Source of the DNA: Linepithema humile
Taxonomy: Eukaryota; Arthropoda; Insecta; Hymenoptera; Formicidae
Direction: 5' to 3'
DNA length: 64,000 bases
Assembly (NCBI RefSeq): GCF_040581485.1
Contig: NC_090132.1
Span: forward strand, 16,870,146-16,934,145
Each line of letters begins with the position of its first letter. Position 1 is the first letter of the stretch. A program made the translations under genes and the position numbers. Shown here piece after piece: positions 13,301 through 28,300 of this stretch. The notes under the pieces were generated by a model, which saw only the letters and a list, made by a program, of their open reading frames with translations, was not told where the DNA came from and did no database searches.

Positions 13301-16300
13301 TTCGTTCTTATTCCCATCGGATTCGGCTAATTCGACGATCCGCTGACAACATCGCCTAGAGTCCTATATCCTGTTGCGCATTATGCAAATGCATAAGACA
13401 GATTTAATACGCGGGCAACGCATGGCATGAATAATGTAGCAGAATTCGAGCAATAACTACGTCGAAGTGTATGCGTGTGCTGCACTAGATTAACTTATTC
13501 GGCTAAATACACACACACAAAAAAAGAATTAGAATATCGGATATTATCTGTCTACAAAGTCGTCCGAATGAATATTAATGCGTCACCACGTTGCGCTTCG
13601 TGTCGCCGAGAAATCGATACGCAGTACTATTGTGACTAACACTTGCTTTTCACGTTATTTACCTGTCGCCTGTGGGGAACAGCTGTACTTGTCGATCACT
13701 GATAGAAGTAACTAGCCCAGATTTATCACGGTCCGTCGCGAACTAATTAGGACAGTTTTGCATTCGAAAGTACTCGTCACATCCTCGTCAGAATGTTGCA
13801 TTATCATACTTTCTAATTATTACACTTTTCGTCAAGGTGAGTTTGACAAATTGGTTGGACGAAATTTCTGTAAGAGAAAGTTAATTAGAAGAATTATTTA
13901 ATTCATTAAAACGATAGAATTTACAAAAATAATTAATGTGATGATAAATCATCTTACATACAAGTTCACAATGTATAAAGTTTAAAAAAACTAAGCATAT
14001 ATCTCAGAGATACGAATAGTAATAATATATGTACTCGCGTATGAAAATATCTAGGAAATATCGAATTTCTAGGAAATATAATTTAGTTATTCGCGGACAA
14101 TGCTAATTTAATTTCCGTATTGTACACGCGAGAGAAACTATTAACGTTTACAGTGAAGCAACATGAAATTCGATTCCCCCAGTGTTACACAATTTCGTGT
14201 TTCGCTGCTCGGCTGTTGGTCCGTTTAACAGAACAATAGCAGATTGTTATGCACACACTTGCTTAAACTTGAAGTTTATTTATGTCTTCTTCGGGGGGCA
14301 ATCGCTTTGTCGCCGCCGTGTCGCACCAGTAGCACTACAGCGCGAATTATGCACATACGACCGCAACAACGTACGTACGCGTCGTCACGTTTTGCAATGC
14401 TGGGACGGAAGGAAGAGGTCGATGCCGAGCGCGATCGCAGTCTATCGTGGACTTACATTTTCTGCAATCTGCAACTCAAACGGCTAGCACGGCGCGCGAC
14501 ACGAAAAACACAATTACATCAGAAAGGTAGTTTAACATTGCATTATGATATATCATAAATAAAATTTTGTGTCTTAACATTTTTTATGCGGAAAAACTGC
14601 ATGATCAAAATTGGCAGAATGATTAAAAAATCGTCGATGTGTCATCGAGAACACATGATATTTAATATATCATTTTTTGCATTTAAAAATATTGCATATT
14701 GTTTTTCTAAAATAAGTAAATAGAGATTCATGTCAGTATAAATTATGAAAGAGTTAAAAAAATTAAATAAAATTGACTTAATTATGTGATTTTAAGACTA
14801 TTATTTTCATAAAACACATATTTTTTAATCTTCTTTGTCTCTTTTTGTAAGTAAATCTGTTAATGTGTGAATTTTTGTAAGTAAACCTGTTTAATGTGTA
14901 AATCTTGCAACATTCACACGGGTCACCCGGTATATACCTCCATCAGCTGATCGACATGGCGCAAAGTGTACGTAAATACAGTTCACGTTGCCGCGCAAAC
15001 CTAGCCTGTATATACACTGTAATGATGCCTATGCTACAACTACGATGTTGTGGCAGATGAAACAGATGCTGAAATTACTGATTTCGTCAAAACCACACAT
15101 ACATACATACACATTTGTATTGCAGCGAGTAACGAATCATGTCAGAACTTTCCGAACGTGAGATTAGGTTAGCTTTGACGTGTACAGGTGGAACTTAAAT
15201 AACTATTATAATTTGTAAGCTTTCGTAAAGCATCATTAAATAATTAAAGCTGTTCCGTTGGAAGATTCGCGAATCAGTATTTGTTACATCCGCATTCGTT
15301 GTTGCTCACTCAAAAGAGATAAGGTTAAATTGTTTGTCAGTGTAAAACTGCAAGACTTCAAACTCCTGCATTTTAGACTATCAAAAGATTAACGTCATTT
15401 TTTTATTATACAATAATCAAGATATGTGTACTAGTGAATTTTATAAAGCGTATATGTTTACTTTGCATTGATTTTTGCAATGTTTAATTTTGCAGAACTT
15501 CTGGACAATCTAAGACCAGTGTCACCAAAACCAGGCCATATGGAACGAATAAAAACACCTCTTGGAACTTCCGCAACTGCGGATGAAGATGAACCATTTA
15601 GAGAAAGATTTCTGAAAATTAATGTCAGGCATATCACGGATGGCCAGGTAACATTTTTATTTCCTTAATACATATATATATGTGTATCAACTTTATATGA
15701 AAGTTTTAACATTTCTGAATTTTATACAAATATTCTTGCAGGGTGTAGTTGGCGGTGTTTTGTTAGTTACGCCAAATGCAGTTATGTTTGATCCAAATGT
15801 ATCAGATCCTCTTGTCATCGAGCATGGCGCTGAATCTTACGGAGTGATTGCTCCAATGGAATTTGTGGTCAATGCTGCGATTTATTACGACATCGCGCAC
15901 ATGAGGGTGTCCCATACCGAGTCCAGGAACTTGGATAAAAAGCCTGAAATTTATTACATGAAGAAACCCCAAATAGATAATCGTAAGTGTCAATCTCCTG
16001 GGAAGGACGAGAATTTCCCTGAATTAGCAGGTGACGATAGTGAGAGTGTGTGTAGCTGTGCCGAGAGGGACGGCGATGCTTTTCCAAAGGCCTTTGAACG
16101 AGAACTTGTTACTCCTACCAATCTCCAAAGTGTATGTATTCTTTTGCCGCAGTCAGCATTTGTCAAGGTGAAGCGTTTGGTTTAACGAGTAAATACTGTT
16201 CATATTTTACAGGAGGAGAATTCAACCTCGACCAAAGATAAAGATAAAGAGAAGGATAGTAATGACAAAGAATTTTGCGGTGGCGGTCAAGCTAGTAGGA

Positions 16301-19300
16301 CATTAGAAGAACGCAGACGTTCTATGCTTGACCATCATTGGGCAGTTCCTAGTAAAGATCGGAGTACGTTTTCCGTTGATGATGAACAGCAGGATTCGTT
16401 AAATTCTGATAAGGTGATTATATTTCCATTGTAACAATTAATAAAATGTGTGTAATTATAGTTAAATAAAAATAATATGTATAAATAATTATTGCCACAG
16501 ACGGAGCCGGCCAAATCAAATGCCATTCCTGAGGACGAAGAAGGATCTCTAGTCAAACTGTCGTGCCATGATTCTGGTATCGATATTCGTGATCCCAATC
16601 CACCTATTCCGGTAGTTCAGCCTATACCTTCGAAAAAAGTATACTCAGACGCGGACATTGTTTTATCCTCAGATTGGGTACCTCCTATAACAATAGCACC
16701 AACGAACGTTACGACTTCGCTGGAGGCTGCTCCTACTATTAATGGTAGGAAAAAAGCTAGCTCAGTATCTTTTAGCTTAGAGGGTAATGTAGAAGAACAC
16801 AAGGAGGACGAAGAACACAAGGAGGACGATAAACAGGAAACTCGAAAAAACAAGGTACATATTTCAACAATGTTTGCCACATGGAACGATACTTTTTACT
16901 AATATATTTTATATTTTCTGACAATGGTTTTAGATGTTAAAACGTTTGTCATATCCATTATCCTGGATGGAAGGTTTAACCGGAGAAAAGGAAGACGAAA
17001 GCAAATCCATTTCCGACAAGGTATCGAGCCTTCCGAACAGTGCGGATTCCCATCACTCTTCTGTTTTCAGCAAAGTTTTCTCAAGGTGAACAAATTTATA
17101 TCACGTTATACTGTGATATATATTTTTACTAATAACTTAGCATTCAAGTTGCTTCAAATACGATACTTTTACAAGCGCTTTTACCTTTTCACTCTCTTAT
17201 CTATCTGTGTGAAGAATGAAAAACATTTCTGCAAGGATACGCATTTATTAAAAGAGAAAAAAGAATAGTATAAACTTTTATTTTAATTTGCTTTTTGCTA
17301 ATTTTTAGAGAACATAGAATACAAATGAGGTTATTCATTATGTGCATAATTTGTTATATTTTTATTAGATAAAAAATTAATTTAAAAAATTTTTTAAACA
17401 AGTATAGCCTCATTTGTCGTAATATAGCATACATTAGCTACTTGCATAGAAAGAGTGGCTTCCCGCATATGAAAAATATAACAAAATGGAAAACTCGGGG
17501 AAGGAATGTGTAAATATGAAGGTATAAAAACATTAACCGGTCCAATCGCTATTTCCGAAAGCTGATAATTATTGCGCGGTTGATTGTGACTAAACTTCAA
17601 GATATTTATATTACTTGTGACACGAATTTATATATTCATTAACGCTTAACGCGTCATTTCTAATATACTGTCGTTTCTAATTAACTATCATTTCTAATAT
17701 AACTAACAAAAAATATGTAATGGTGGTGGAAAAAAGCTCGCCGATCAACCTGGTGAGTGACTTTAGCTCGGGCCTCTTTGCTAAAACCCCCAGCGAAGAG
17801 AGTGGCGGTAGAGCGGGCGGAACTCCTCCGCTTACCGCCTCCTCTCTCTCCCAGGACTCCAGCAATTTCTCACCCGGTCCAGGAGGCCTCATCGGGTGAG
17901 TCTGGACCCGATCATGACTTTATGTTGTTACGTATTCCCTTTCGTCCATTCCCGTTATTTTACAGTATCTATTCTTTACCTAATCGACTTTTGTATTCGT
18001 ACTTTTCTGTAAATGTTTTATTTCACAGTAGAATCCTCTTTCAATATTATTGCAGGATAAATTGTTATTAATTATACAATTAATACTATTTAAAGTTGTA
18101 AAATGAAAATTGACTAATTGTCAGAAAAATTCATGTAAGTAGGCCAATATGAGCTGGCAAGCGCAGGTGTTTGTATAATGACATATAGTACTAAGCATGT
18201 TACACCTAGCTTATCGGATAATTATTTTTATCAATTAATGCTATACCGTCATAGGAACGCCTATGTTTTTTCCGGCTCTAATGAACTACATCGCTAACTA
18301 GTAAAGTTGTAAATATCGCGTAATTATTCCAGAAACAATTATACGTAAATATTACTACTCACAATCAGTAATTTGAATTTCGCAAGTGTACGGAGGATTC
18401 TACAATTGCTTCTCTCTCCCACACACGTTTTCATTGTTTTGTTATTACTGTTTAATTTTCAAGACATTCTGGGATTGAGGGCTCCTGCTTACAGGTAAAT
18501 CATACTATTTGCCGAAAAAGATAGACACTGCCGATACCGCTCTAGATTGCTTACAGCCAACACATATAATCGATTTAACACATTACTTAGTAAAAATTTT
18601 CAAACAGCCACATGATTTATTATTCGTCGCCATGTATACTGAATACCCTGATTATTGAACCCCCCACCATTATTATTGTTATTAATGTTATCATATATAT
18701 GTAAATTGCTTTTGAACCATAAGAATGTGCAAATTCAATGTGTTATATCCGTATCAGACACGTGAATGTGCCAACACGTACTTGTCGTTCAAAAGCATTG
18801 GAAAAATTGTTACATGAGAAACTTTTTTCCTCTTATGATTTTTTTACTTATTTATAAATTTGTTTTCAGACGCTCTTCCGTGGGTACTTTTATTAGACAG
18901 CAACCGTTGACGTCCTCCGGCAGCAGCAGCGTTGATAGCAGTCGAGGTAGCAAAACTTCGACGACAGCACCACGATTGGATTACCGTAGTATGGTCTCCG
19001 TCGAGGATATGCCGGAACTGTTTGTGAGTTTCGACAGTAAGTATCACTGCGTATCCGTAATGTACTCCATGTTTACGTACTTCATTATCGGAATGAACAA
19101 TCTAATATTCGTGAAGACATACTTCAACAGACGTTTCTTTTACACAGAACACTCTCATCACTGTTATTTTCATATACCATTTAATATTAGTATTGACAGT
19201 ATATACGGTGGAAAGAAGTTAACAAGTGATGATAAGAATGGCAAACGGGATTAGTATATCATGCACTGCACTTGCCCGAAAACGCATAGACAGCTTTTTA

Positions 19301-22300
19301 AACAGTGTTGTTTTGCCAGTTTATTATCCCTATCTTAGAATTTCGAGCGCCTTTGGCTATAAATTATTACAGTTTTGTGCAAAATATAATTTTTCATATT
19401 TTCAAAATTCTAAATTTCGTTATTCCTGCCTTAAAATCGCCAAATCACAGATTCGGAATTGGTAACCAAATGCGCTTACTTTGGTGTACATTAAAGTAGT
19501 TTATCATTGTCTTAGATTATATTTGTTTATCATTATCTGTTCCGTATGTCATTCCACCGAGTAAACTATTATCGTTTTTCTCCGACGTGTAAAATATTTA
19601 TCGAGGATCGGAAGAGAGAAGTTATGTACACTGAACGGGGTTGATGTAGATCAATTTTTCACTTGTCGTCAAGCACTTAGTTTGAAATCACTGATACGTT
19701 AAATATATATATCAAGGGCATCTGAATGGAAAGATTTGAAGAACTGAACATACACTTTTATAACATATGTTTCTTTATGAACAGGATATATGAATACATC
19801 TTCAGAATTTTGAAACCCTTTGTGCCGCATTGCATGTGACAGACGCGTCTTGTTTACAATTTAAATAATTTTTTGATTGCCACTTTAAAACGTACTTTAG
19901 AGAGTCAAATTTGTGAAATTTTACACATTATTAATCTTTTTCTATAATAATCGAATAATCATTTTGAATCAAAATGTATATCTGCAAGATATGATATGTT
20001 CGATTGTTGTAGATTCTCGTAGTAACTGTTGTATATTTCTGCATTGATTGCTCAATCATCTTTCTATCTCTTTCTTCCCAATAATATTTTATCTATTTCA
20101 GATCAGCACAACGGGTTTCATAATTTAGCTAGCAATAGGTTCATACTAATGCAGTAATGTCATTTGTTTCTGTTGTCCCTCTAGTCCAAGCACCTAATTT
20201 TCCCGAACTCGAAGGCCTGGGTAGGTTCATACAGTATTAGCTTGCTCTCTTTTCCTCGTGCCACAAATTCCCAATTTCTTCATTTGCCTCTTTCGTGCAT
20301 CTTTTCGATCGTCTAACATGATCGTTTTCTCTGTACCTGTTTCTTTTTATTTTTTTTTGTCTACTGTCTTGCATTAAACATGATTTGCGCAATTTGCGGG
20401 CGACTCTACACTGTGTCACTGTAATGGTTATTTCCATTTCATCACCATTTCTTACTGCACGAATATTTTGTAAGACTCTCTCCTACGATATTTATATAAT
20501 CACTATTGACATATTACGGCTGTCGTCATTGTTACCATTATTCTCTTTTCACACAATAATAATTCTCACTCTAACACTCTTTACTCACTTTTCTGTGATG
20601 ATGTGCTTGCCTCGTCTTCCAACTTATTCATGTTTTCAATTTATTTGTGTATTTGTGTGTGATTCTTCGTAGTTTCTAAAGAAATTCGAGAAATTATCTG
20701 AAATATGAGCTTCTTATTGTAACAAGAGTTATTTATTATGATGAACCCGTGAATCTCGCACTTGTTGCCTACACTCGCAGACTATATCAAGTGTAAAGAC
20801 AAATCTGTTAATTATAAAACTTATATTAATTGAGTACCCGATCTTTATTAATAAGTTTTCGCATTACGCAGAATTGATTCCTCGACCTGCGCGCTCCTGC
20901 GAAGACCCACCATTGTACCTGAGATTGCGAACGGGAAGGCCGAAGGATAAGAAGATACCGCGGTCGACGCCAATTATGAGCTACGGCAAGAAGAAGCTGC
21001 GTCCCGAATACTGGTTCAGCGTACCACGTAACAGGTAATTATTACTTTTATTGCGATAGATGTCATGATGTCTCAGCGCCTCTTACGTCATTCTGTTATG
21101 CGTAAAACCATTAATAATCGAGCTTTTGGATTTTTCCAAATTATAATTTGGAATTATTTATTAATTACTTAAAGTATTAAAAATATAATGTATAAATTAA
21201 ATATTAAATTTATTTTCATATATTTAATATTAATATTATATAAATTATATAAATTTAATGTATAAATATAACCTACTTTAAATAGGTGAATAAATTTTTA
21301 CGATTTCCGAGAGAGAAATAAAAAAGATAGAAAAGAAAAAAAGAATATTATATAATATTTCCTCGTACGGTTAAACTAATCACTTCATTGAAAACTCTTC
21401 TGATAAGGTTTATTTGCCTTTAACTTCAGTGTAATCTAAAAATTTGCAATCATCAGTGAAACAACATCTTCGATATTATTTGATGTATTTTGCGTAGGCG
21501 CCAGACTCTGCAAACGCGAGAACCAAAATTTTTCCTTATTCATGCATTCCTGAAATCCGTATTTTTAAAAGACTCGGGTTTTTTTAAACGACTAACATGT
21601 TGTCGGAAAACGAGTTACAGGCGTCGCGTTGTCCGCGATAAGTAAATCATTTGGCCAGAATAAATATTAACAAAAGCGGTGACGCTTTTCTAGAAGAAAT
21701 TCGTCGGTAAATTTTCTCGCAGCATGTTATTTTTGTTATATGGCTTACACACATCCACGAAGAGTGGCACCTAGAACACGTTATGACCGGATACATGCTT
21801 AGTCACAAGAATCGCAAAATAGATTTTCACTTCTGCTGCGCGATCTTCTATTTATACACTCGCCGATGCTTGATCAAGGTTTAACTGTGCGTTATCTATC
21901 AGTGTTTTGCTTCTTATAATTTTGCAAACGTGTTTACAAATCATTATAATAGTAAAAAATGTTTTAATTTCGCGTGACTTAAGATTAAGTCACGTATCGC
22001 ATTTCTACTTTAATCCCGTTATTCTAACTTCGCTTTATATCTTATAAAATGTTATAGTTTTAATTCTGAAGGAATGAAAGAGATAAACGTGATTCGCTCG
22101 CTATCGAAGGTTGTTTGCGTTCGATTGTTGAGATTGCGATTTCGATTTTCAGAATTTTTAATTGATGGTTTATATATATAATATCATGCAACTTATTAAT
22201 AATTTTTGTTATTTAACTTGCTTACAAACATAAGTTGTTTTTTGGTATCATGATACACAAGATTAATTTTTAAACGCTTTGACTGATTCAGATCTAAGGC

Positions 22301-25300
22301 GACCTCGTTTCTACGTATCAATCTGAGAGAATTTCTCGGTAATTGTATTATCAGATAAATTATTAAATTACCAAAAATAATTAATCCACAAGTGTTACAA
22401 GAATAAAATTAACACATTGATATCAACAAATGATAGACATGAAAGAGAGTTGAATTGCTTTATATATTAATATGTCGTTTCGACCATCGAGATGATTTTA
22501 AATTAAATGCTAGGAACAAAGATCTTTCTATAGTTGAAAATTTTTGTTGAAGCTTAAAATATGTCAGCAAAACTCTAAAATAATTAATTAAAGTTTGTGA
22601 TCGCGAATTTAATCACGTGACTTATCAAACTATCTATATTTGAAAATATTCTCAAGTATAGAAATAAAAAATTTTGCTTTAAGTACAGCATTAATGTCGA
22701 CTTTGTCAGTTAATTCTTTTAGTCTTTCATATTCTTTGTATATATGAATATTTCTATCATTCGTATAATAGAAAAACGATATTTAAATTTAACGTTACAT
22801 AAGAGTTTATAAATAAAATTTAACAAGGTTATAAAACAAAGAAAAAACATTGAACCGATTTAAAAAACAAATCGCTGTCGCGTATTATAGCTTAAAATAC
22901 TTTTGCTATTATGCATATGTGTGTCATGTTATGGATTGTTTCCGCGCAATAAATCATTTATAATGACATCTAACAGCGCTGAATGTTAAAATTTAAATTT
23001 GTATCGCGCTATTTTAGTGTCAAAGCGTTCTTTATCTCAATTCAAAAGTAAATTGCTTAAAAAGAAGTAATTTTTTGCAGTTAGCGTAAATTGACGGTAA
23101 TAATAAGTATTAAAAATATATTTTTCATTTATTTTATTTTATCTTGAAAAAGTGTAGAAAGTAAAAAAAAAAGTTGTTGGCTGTGAAAAACTGAAACGCT
23201 CGGTCAGCGCGATACGGCGGGCGCGATACGGCGAGCAATGTTCCGCGACGCGTACACAAGTACAGGTGTACCGAGCGAATCAGCACGTGACGTTGTTAGC
23301 GAGTCTCGACATTCGCGACGTATGTGCTCTGTTTTCCGCTCGTTTCTCAGTGTGCAAAAAAATACATATTTGCGTATAACGGATATCGCGTGTTTTCCTA
23401 AGAGATCCGTCGCGTGAGAGGGAAATTTTTCACTAATTAATTTCCAACACACCGTCATCCGGAATTAAAAAATAATTGCAAGACCAGGTGCGAATTGTTG
23501 AGAGGTTAGAATTGAATTTATCGATACGCAAAGTGCAAACTCTGATAAGTGTTTCGCAGTTGGCACGCAATTTCGAGTCGCTGACACGTATTGCATCTGC
23601 AATTGTGCTCGGCGGTATATCTCGTGCCGTTTTATCGTTTCTTCCCGTCTTTAAACGCCCCGTGTGTGGCTATGAATTGGACGAAGAACACGCTTGGCAG
23701 TATGCTGAATTTTATTTACGACGGACACGTGAGAACGGCGATGACGAATGTGATGCCCTTCGTGCATCGCAGGTAACGTTGCGTCCCATGTGACAATTTG
23801 TCCGACGCAAGGACAAGTCACGAGATTACTGCGTAGCGGTGGTGTCCTAGCGTGGCGGTGGTGTGACATGTGATTAATATGAGTCGTTTGTTGTTGTTTT
23901 TTTTTTTTGCAGAGTGGACGATTTGTATAGGTTTATTCACGCGTGGGTGCCGAATCTGTATGGCGAGCTGGATGAAAATTACTGGCGGGAACACGGCTAC
24001 ATTCTGTCCGACACCGACACCGACCTGTCGCCTGAACTGTCACCGCAAGAAGGCGGCGAAAGTGGGGATTCCACGGATGAGAGCAAATCTCGCGAACAGG
24101 GCGATGAAATCAGCGAGCTGACGAGGGAATCCTGGGAGGTGAGTACTTTGGCCATTGTATTTTGCAACAAGTACAAAGATATTGCTAAAGCAAAGGGAAT
24201 TAATAGCAGAGAGATATTTTTCTATGGTTTTGTAGATCTTTTTTAACGTGTTTAGGTAGGAACTTTGTCACAAAATTATTTAACGTTGAATATTCAAGAT
24301 AAATTTGATAAATGGAGAATAGAGATTTACTTTTCTATTAATGTTAAGTCTTAGTTTTATTTATAATATTATTATAGTTCGCAACTTGTAAATTCTTAAT
24401 TTTTGTAGAGAAATTCTTGTTCTCTATTTTAACAAAGACTTAATTTGAATTTAATATATTTTCAAGATGCTACAAATCAGGGGTTTTTATTTAAAATTCT
24501 TACCGTAAAATTGAATCGATTGATTTAAAATTTAATACGAAATGTGTCTGTAACTTTTGATTTTTGCGATGGTGTTTATATAATTTGTTGAAAAGAGAGA
24601 AGTTATTAGTTCCGATATCTCGAGTCGCATCGATCTCTCTTTCCATAATTTTTTCAACAACGTTCTACTTATTTCGCTGATAATCCGATCCTCGTGTCGA
24701 GCACATAGTGTCGAGAAATGCTAAATATTTCGTGATATCGCGCGCGAACAATTAACCGTTATCGATGTAACACCAAAGTCCACTCTATTCGGCTCCCGGT
24801 GGCGGTTCGTAAATGCGCGGCTTTTGTTAATATTCGACGCGAGGATCGCGCGGGATTCGGTAGACCTCAATGATGTCGCGACCCAGAATATTTGCTAAAT
24901 ACGGCCGATTGTATTGGCTGACAGCTGATCAAGGCCCCCTACGTAAAGCTGTACAGCATCCTGAAGACTTCGAGTACATCAGCTGATTCCGAGCAGATCC
25001 AGGATTCGGAGGTATCGATTATTCCTCCCTCCTCCTCGGTGATCGATGATATTATAGGCACCCTAATGCTCGATGTTGAACAATGCACCTTTTAGATGAC
25101 ACTGCCGCACCTTAGACCTTGTTAGATAGATCTCGGGTGCACCCGACATTGTGTCACGCGATGTTGCGGCCGTGCCTACCGTATTGTTCCTTTAGCCAAC
25201 TTTCAGCCGCTTCACCCGCTTCGATGGTTTCTGTCGGTATATTCGATCTTGAATTGACACAAATGCAACAAAGTCTCGTATCAATCTCGTGAAAATCAAA

Positions 25301-28300
25301 CTGTATTTCCCAAGAAGATATTCGTATTGTTAGCTCTCGCGGTAAAATTGTCTGTAGAGATTTTTTTAAGATCCTCCTATATTTATGCTATTGTTTTATC
25401 CACAATAATCTGTGAATACTGATATACAAACAATAGGACACTTTAAATTTTAGGCTTCTTTAATCACGATTTAGCGCTGTTTTAACATCGAAATTCACAT
25501 TTGGATTTAATTTGAATTAGGTTTCTATTCCGGTTTTTATCTTAATCGCACACCATCGCTGAAAACAAACTGCATGCTCCTCCTCGTCGTAGTATGTAAC
25601 TTTCAATTAGAACCTAGATGAATGTGCAGCATGCACTTATTCGATATTCTCTAACTCGCGCATGCATAATATTTTCCTCATATCGCATTGTCACTATCGT
25701 TTATTTCATTCTCATGATACATTTCAATAGTTTTGAGTTTTCGTAAACTTCTGTCAAACTGCGATTGAATATTTATACGTTTTCCATATTCAGCGGATTC
25801 TCATGACATGCATATTTTCATGCTAATCGATGCCGCGTCAAAGGCAATGAAGATTATCGATTTCAAGGCGAGATGGTAATTGTGATAGATATTTACACCG
25901 CATTGTTGTGCGTATGGATTCGAAACGGAAAAGCGTAGTAGTTGTTAGCGTAGAAACGGAAAACGCGTTTATCAGTTTTTTAATATTCTACCGTGCTAAT
26001 ACGTTACAGTAAAATTTTTATTATCACAAACGTTTCAGTGAAGTGTGCATCGCAGCATATAACATGTGTTAGGAATAAAAATTGTTCAATAGTGCACGTT
26101 TTATTTTGCATCGCCATTATTATTTTGTTTGTGCCATTTAGAATTTTATTTATAAAAAAAAAAAAAAAAAAAAAACCGGGTTATTTGTTGAAAATGTTTG
26201 TTTTAGTCTGATAGCCGGTTGCCGGTGCCAAAAAAATCGAATGCCGATAGCAATAAATGTGTTATATTCTCTTAAAGAAGATATCTGACAATAGTAGAAT
26301 TTATTTTTTGTTTGTTTAAAAAACGTTTAAAAGACGTGCTTACGAGAATGCTTTTCTCTACGATGGCTGATATCGTTGAGTTATGTGTGGGATAACGAAA
26401 CTTAGAACATTTTTGCGTGTAAAAATGTTGTGTACGTGACAAGTATTATAAACATACATATATCAAGAATCTTACTCTATGAACTACTCAGCGCTTGCAT
26501 AATTGTGATGTATTGTCAATGAGAATTGACACAGTCGCTATATATTGGCACAGATGTAACAGATCGTGTTTCTTGACAGAATATTTTCCATGCACACGTG
26601 TTTGCAGGGCACATTTCTTAAGAAAGAGACAGCGAATTCAATTGCAGTCGAATAAATTACGCATATGGTTGAATTGACATGTGTTCTCTTTAGTTTTATA
26701 TCTTTTTTGTAAAAAGATGTGATATCTAGAACAATAAATTTCTAATTTTAAATACGAATTCTAAAAAGAGTAATCACATTCTTATCGAAATAAAAATATT
26801 TTGGAGCTTAAAGAAGATATGACATCTACTGATGATGATAATATCGGTTTCAGATAATAATTGATCTTTTAAGATATTGTAAGAATACGAAATCGTAAAA
26901 ATGAGTAATAGAAATTACGTCGAAATATGCAATGTTGCGATAAAATTAATAAAAGAAAGATCTTCGAAATTTTCTTTATTTAAAATTAAACATTTAGAAT
27001 ATTTAAAATTCAGCATTTTATAGAAAATCAAGGGAGGACATTACTATTAATGTAACAAAGGCGAATAACCCATGCATATTCAAACCAGAGAAATTTTCTG
27101 TCTTTACATACTTCGCGATCTGATGGAGAAAAAATAAACGACAGGATGCCGAGCGTACATGCCTTCGTTTATTTTTGGATGCTCGCGCGGTGTTTATCGT
27201 GAAGCCAAGCATAACTTGCCGCTTAAAAATCGCGTTCAGCTCGGATTTCGCTTAACTATACTTGCTGTTACACGAGAAAAGTGCTAAAAATTTTCCGCAG
27301 AAAAACACTCTAAACCTTGTTATTAATTTTCACGCTGCGTTGGTGTTACTTCAATATTAATTTACGTAGCGCTTTACAGAAGAAGTACAGTTCAAATAAT
27401 AATGATCTATTATTAATAAAGATGATTAACTCTTTTAATATTCTGAATCTTTTCTTTCGTTCCAGAAGTTGAAGTTTTTAACTAAAAATCTCACAAATTA
27501 TCTTTTATTGCATTACACAGAGAAGAAAAGATGAGACATAATTATGCAATAATTTTAAAATTTTAGGACTTTATTCAATTATTATATTGCATTAAGATCG
27601 ATTTGAACAGAAAACAGTTTTCTTTAAGAATATCCGCGAAGAAAGCATGAGAAATTCAGGCTGGTAGCACGTGCTGCGCAGCCGAAGATGCGCAACCGCG
27701 AGAAAAGTATCTGTCGAAGTATATGTGCCACTCGTTTTATTCTCCCCTCTTCACGCTTCTCGTTACTTATGAACGTATTAGATTTACTCTGAAAGCTCCA
27801 GTGTTACTTCAGCCCTCGCGCAGACAATTGTGCATCGACGGATGAATCGCGTGTATAATTAAAAAAAATAAAAACTTTGAAAAACTTTAAAGAAATAAAA
27901 ATTGGTCTAGTCAATTTATCGAAAGTGTTGAAGACAATTAATATTTAAATGGACACGTAATTGCTGCGATAATTTTTCGAAAGATAGCGTGGCTATTTAA
28001 GAAGGTGGAATCAAATTTGTGGTCGCACAAAGTTGTTTATTTGTCGCATTTTTTCTTTTCTGCAGAAAAATTGTGCGCAATTCGAATAAGTGTAGAAATT
28101 TAAACGTCAGACAAAAAGTGCACACGAGTTTTACGACTTTCCATCTGTGATTGAAAAGAAACAAGACTGAGACACTTGAAAAAGATTATTGGCAATTTGA
28201 AATGCCTGTTGAAGACAAGCCAATGCCTCGATCAAAGATGCCGAATCCGATCTCGAAGATCACGAAGTTCTTGAAACAGAAATCGAAGGTAAAGATCAAA

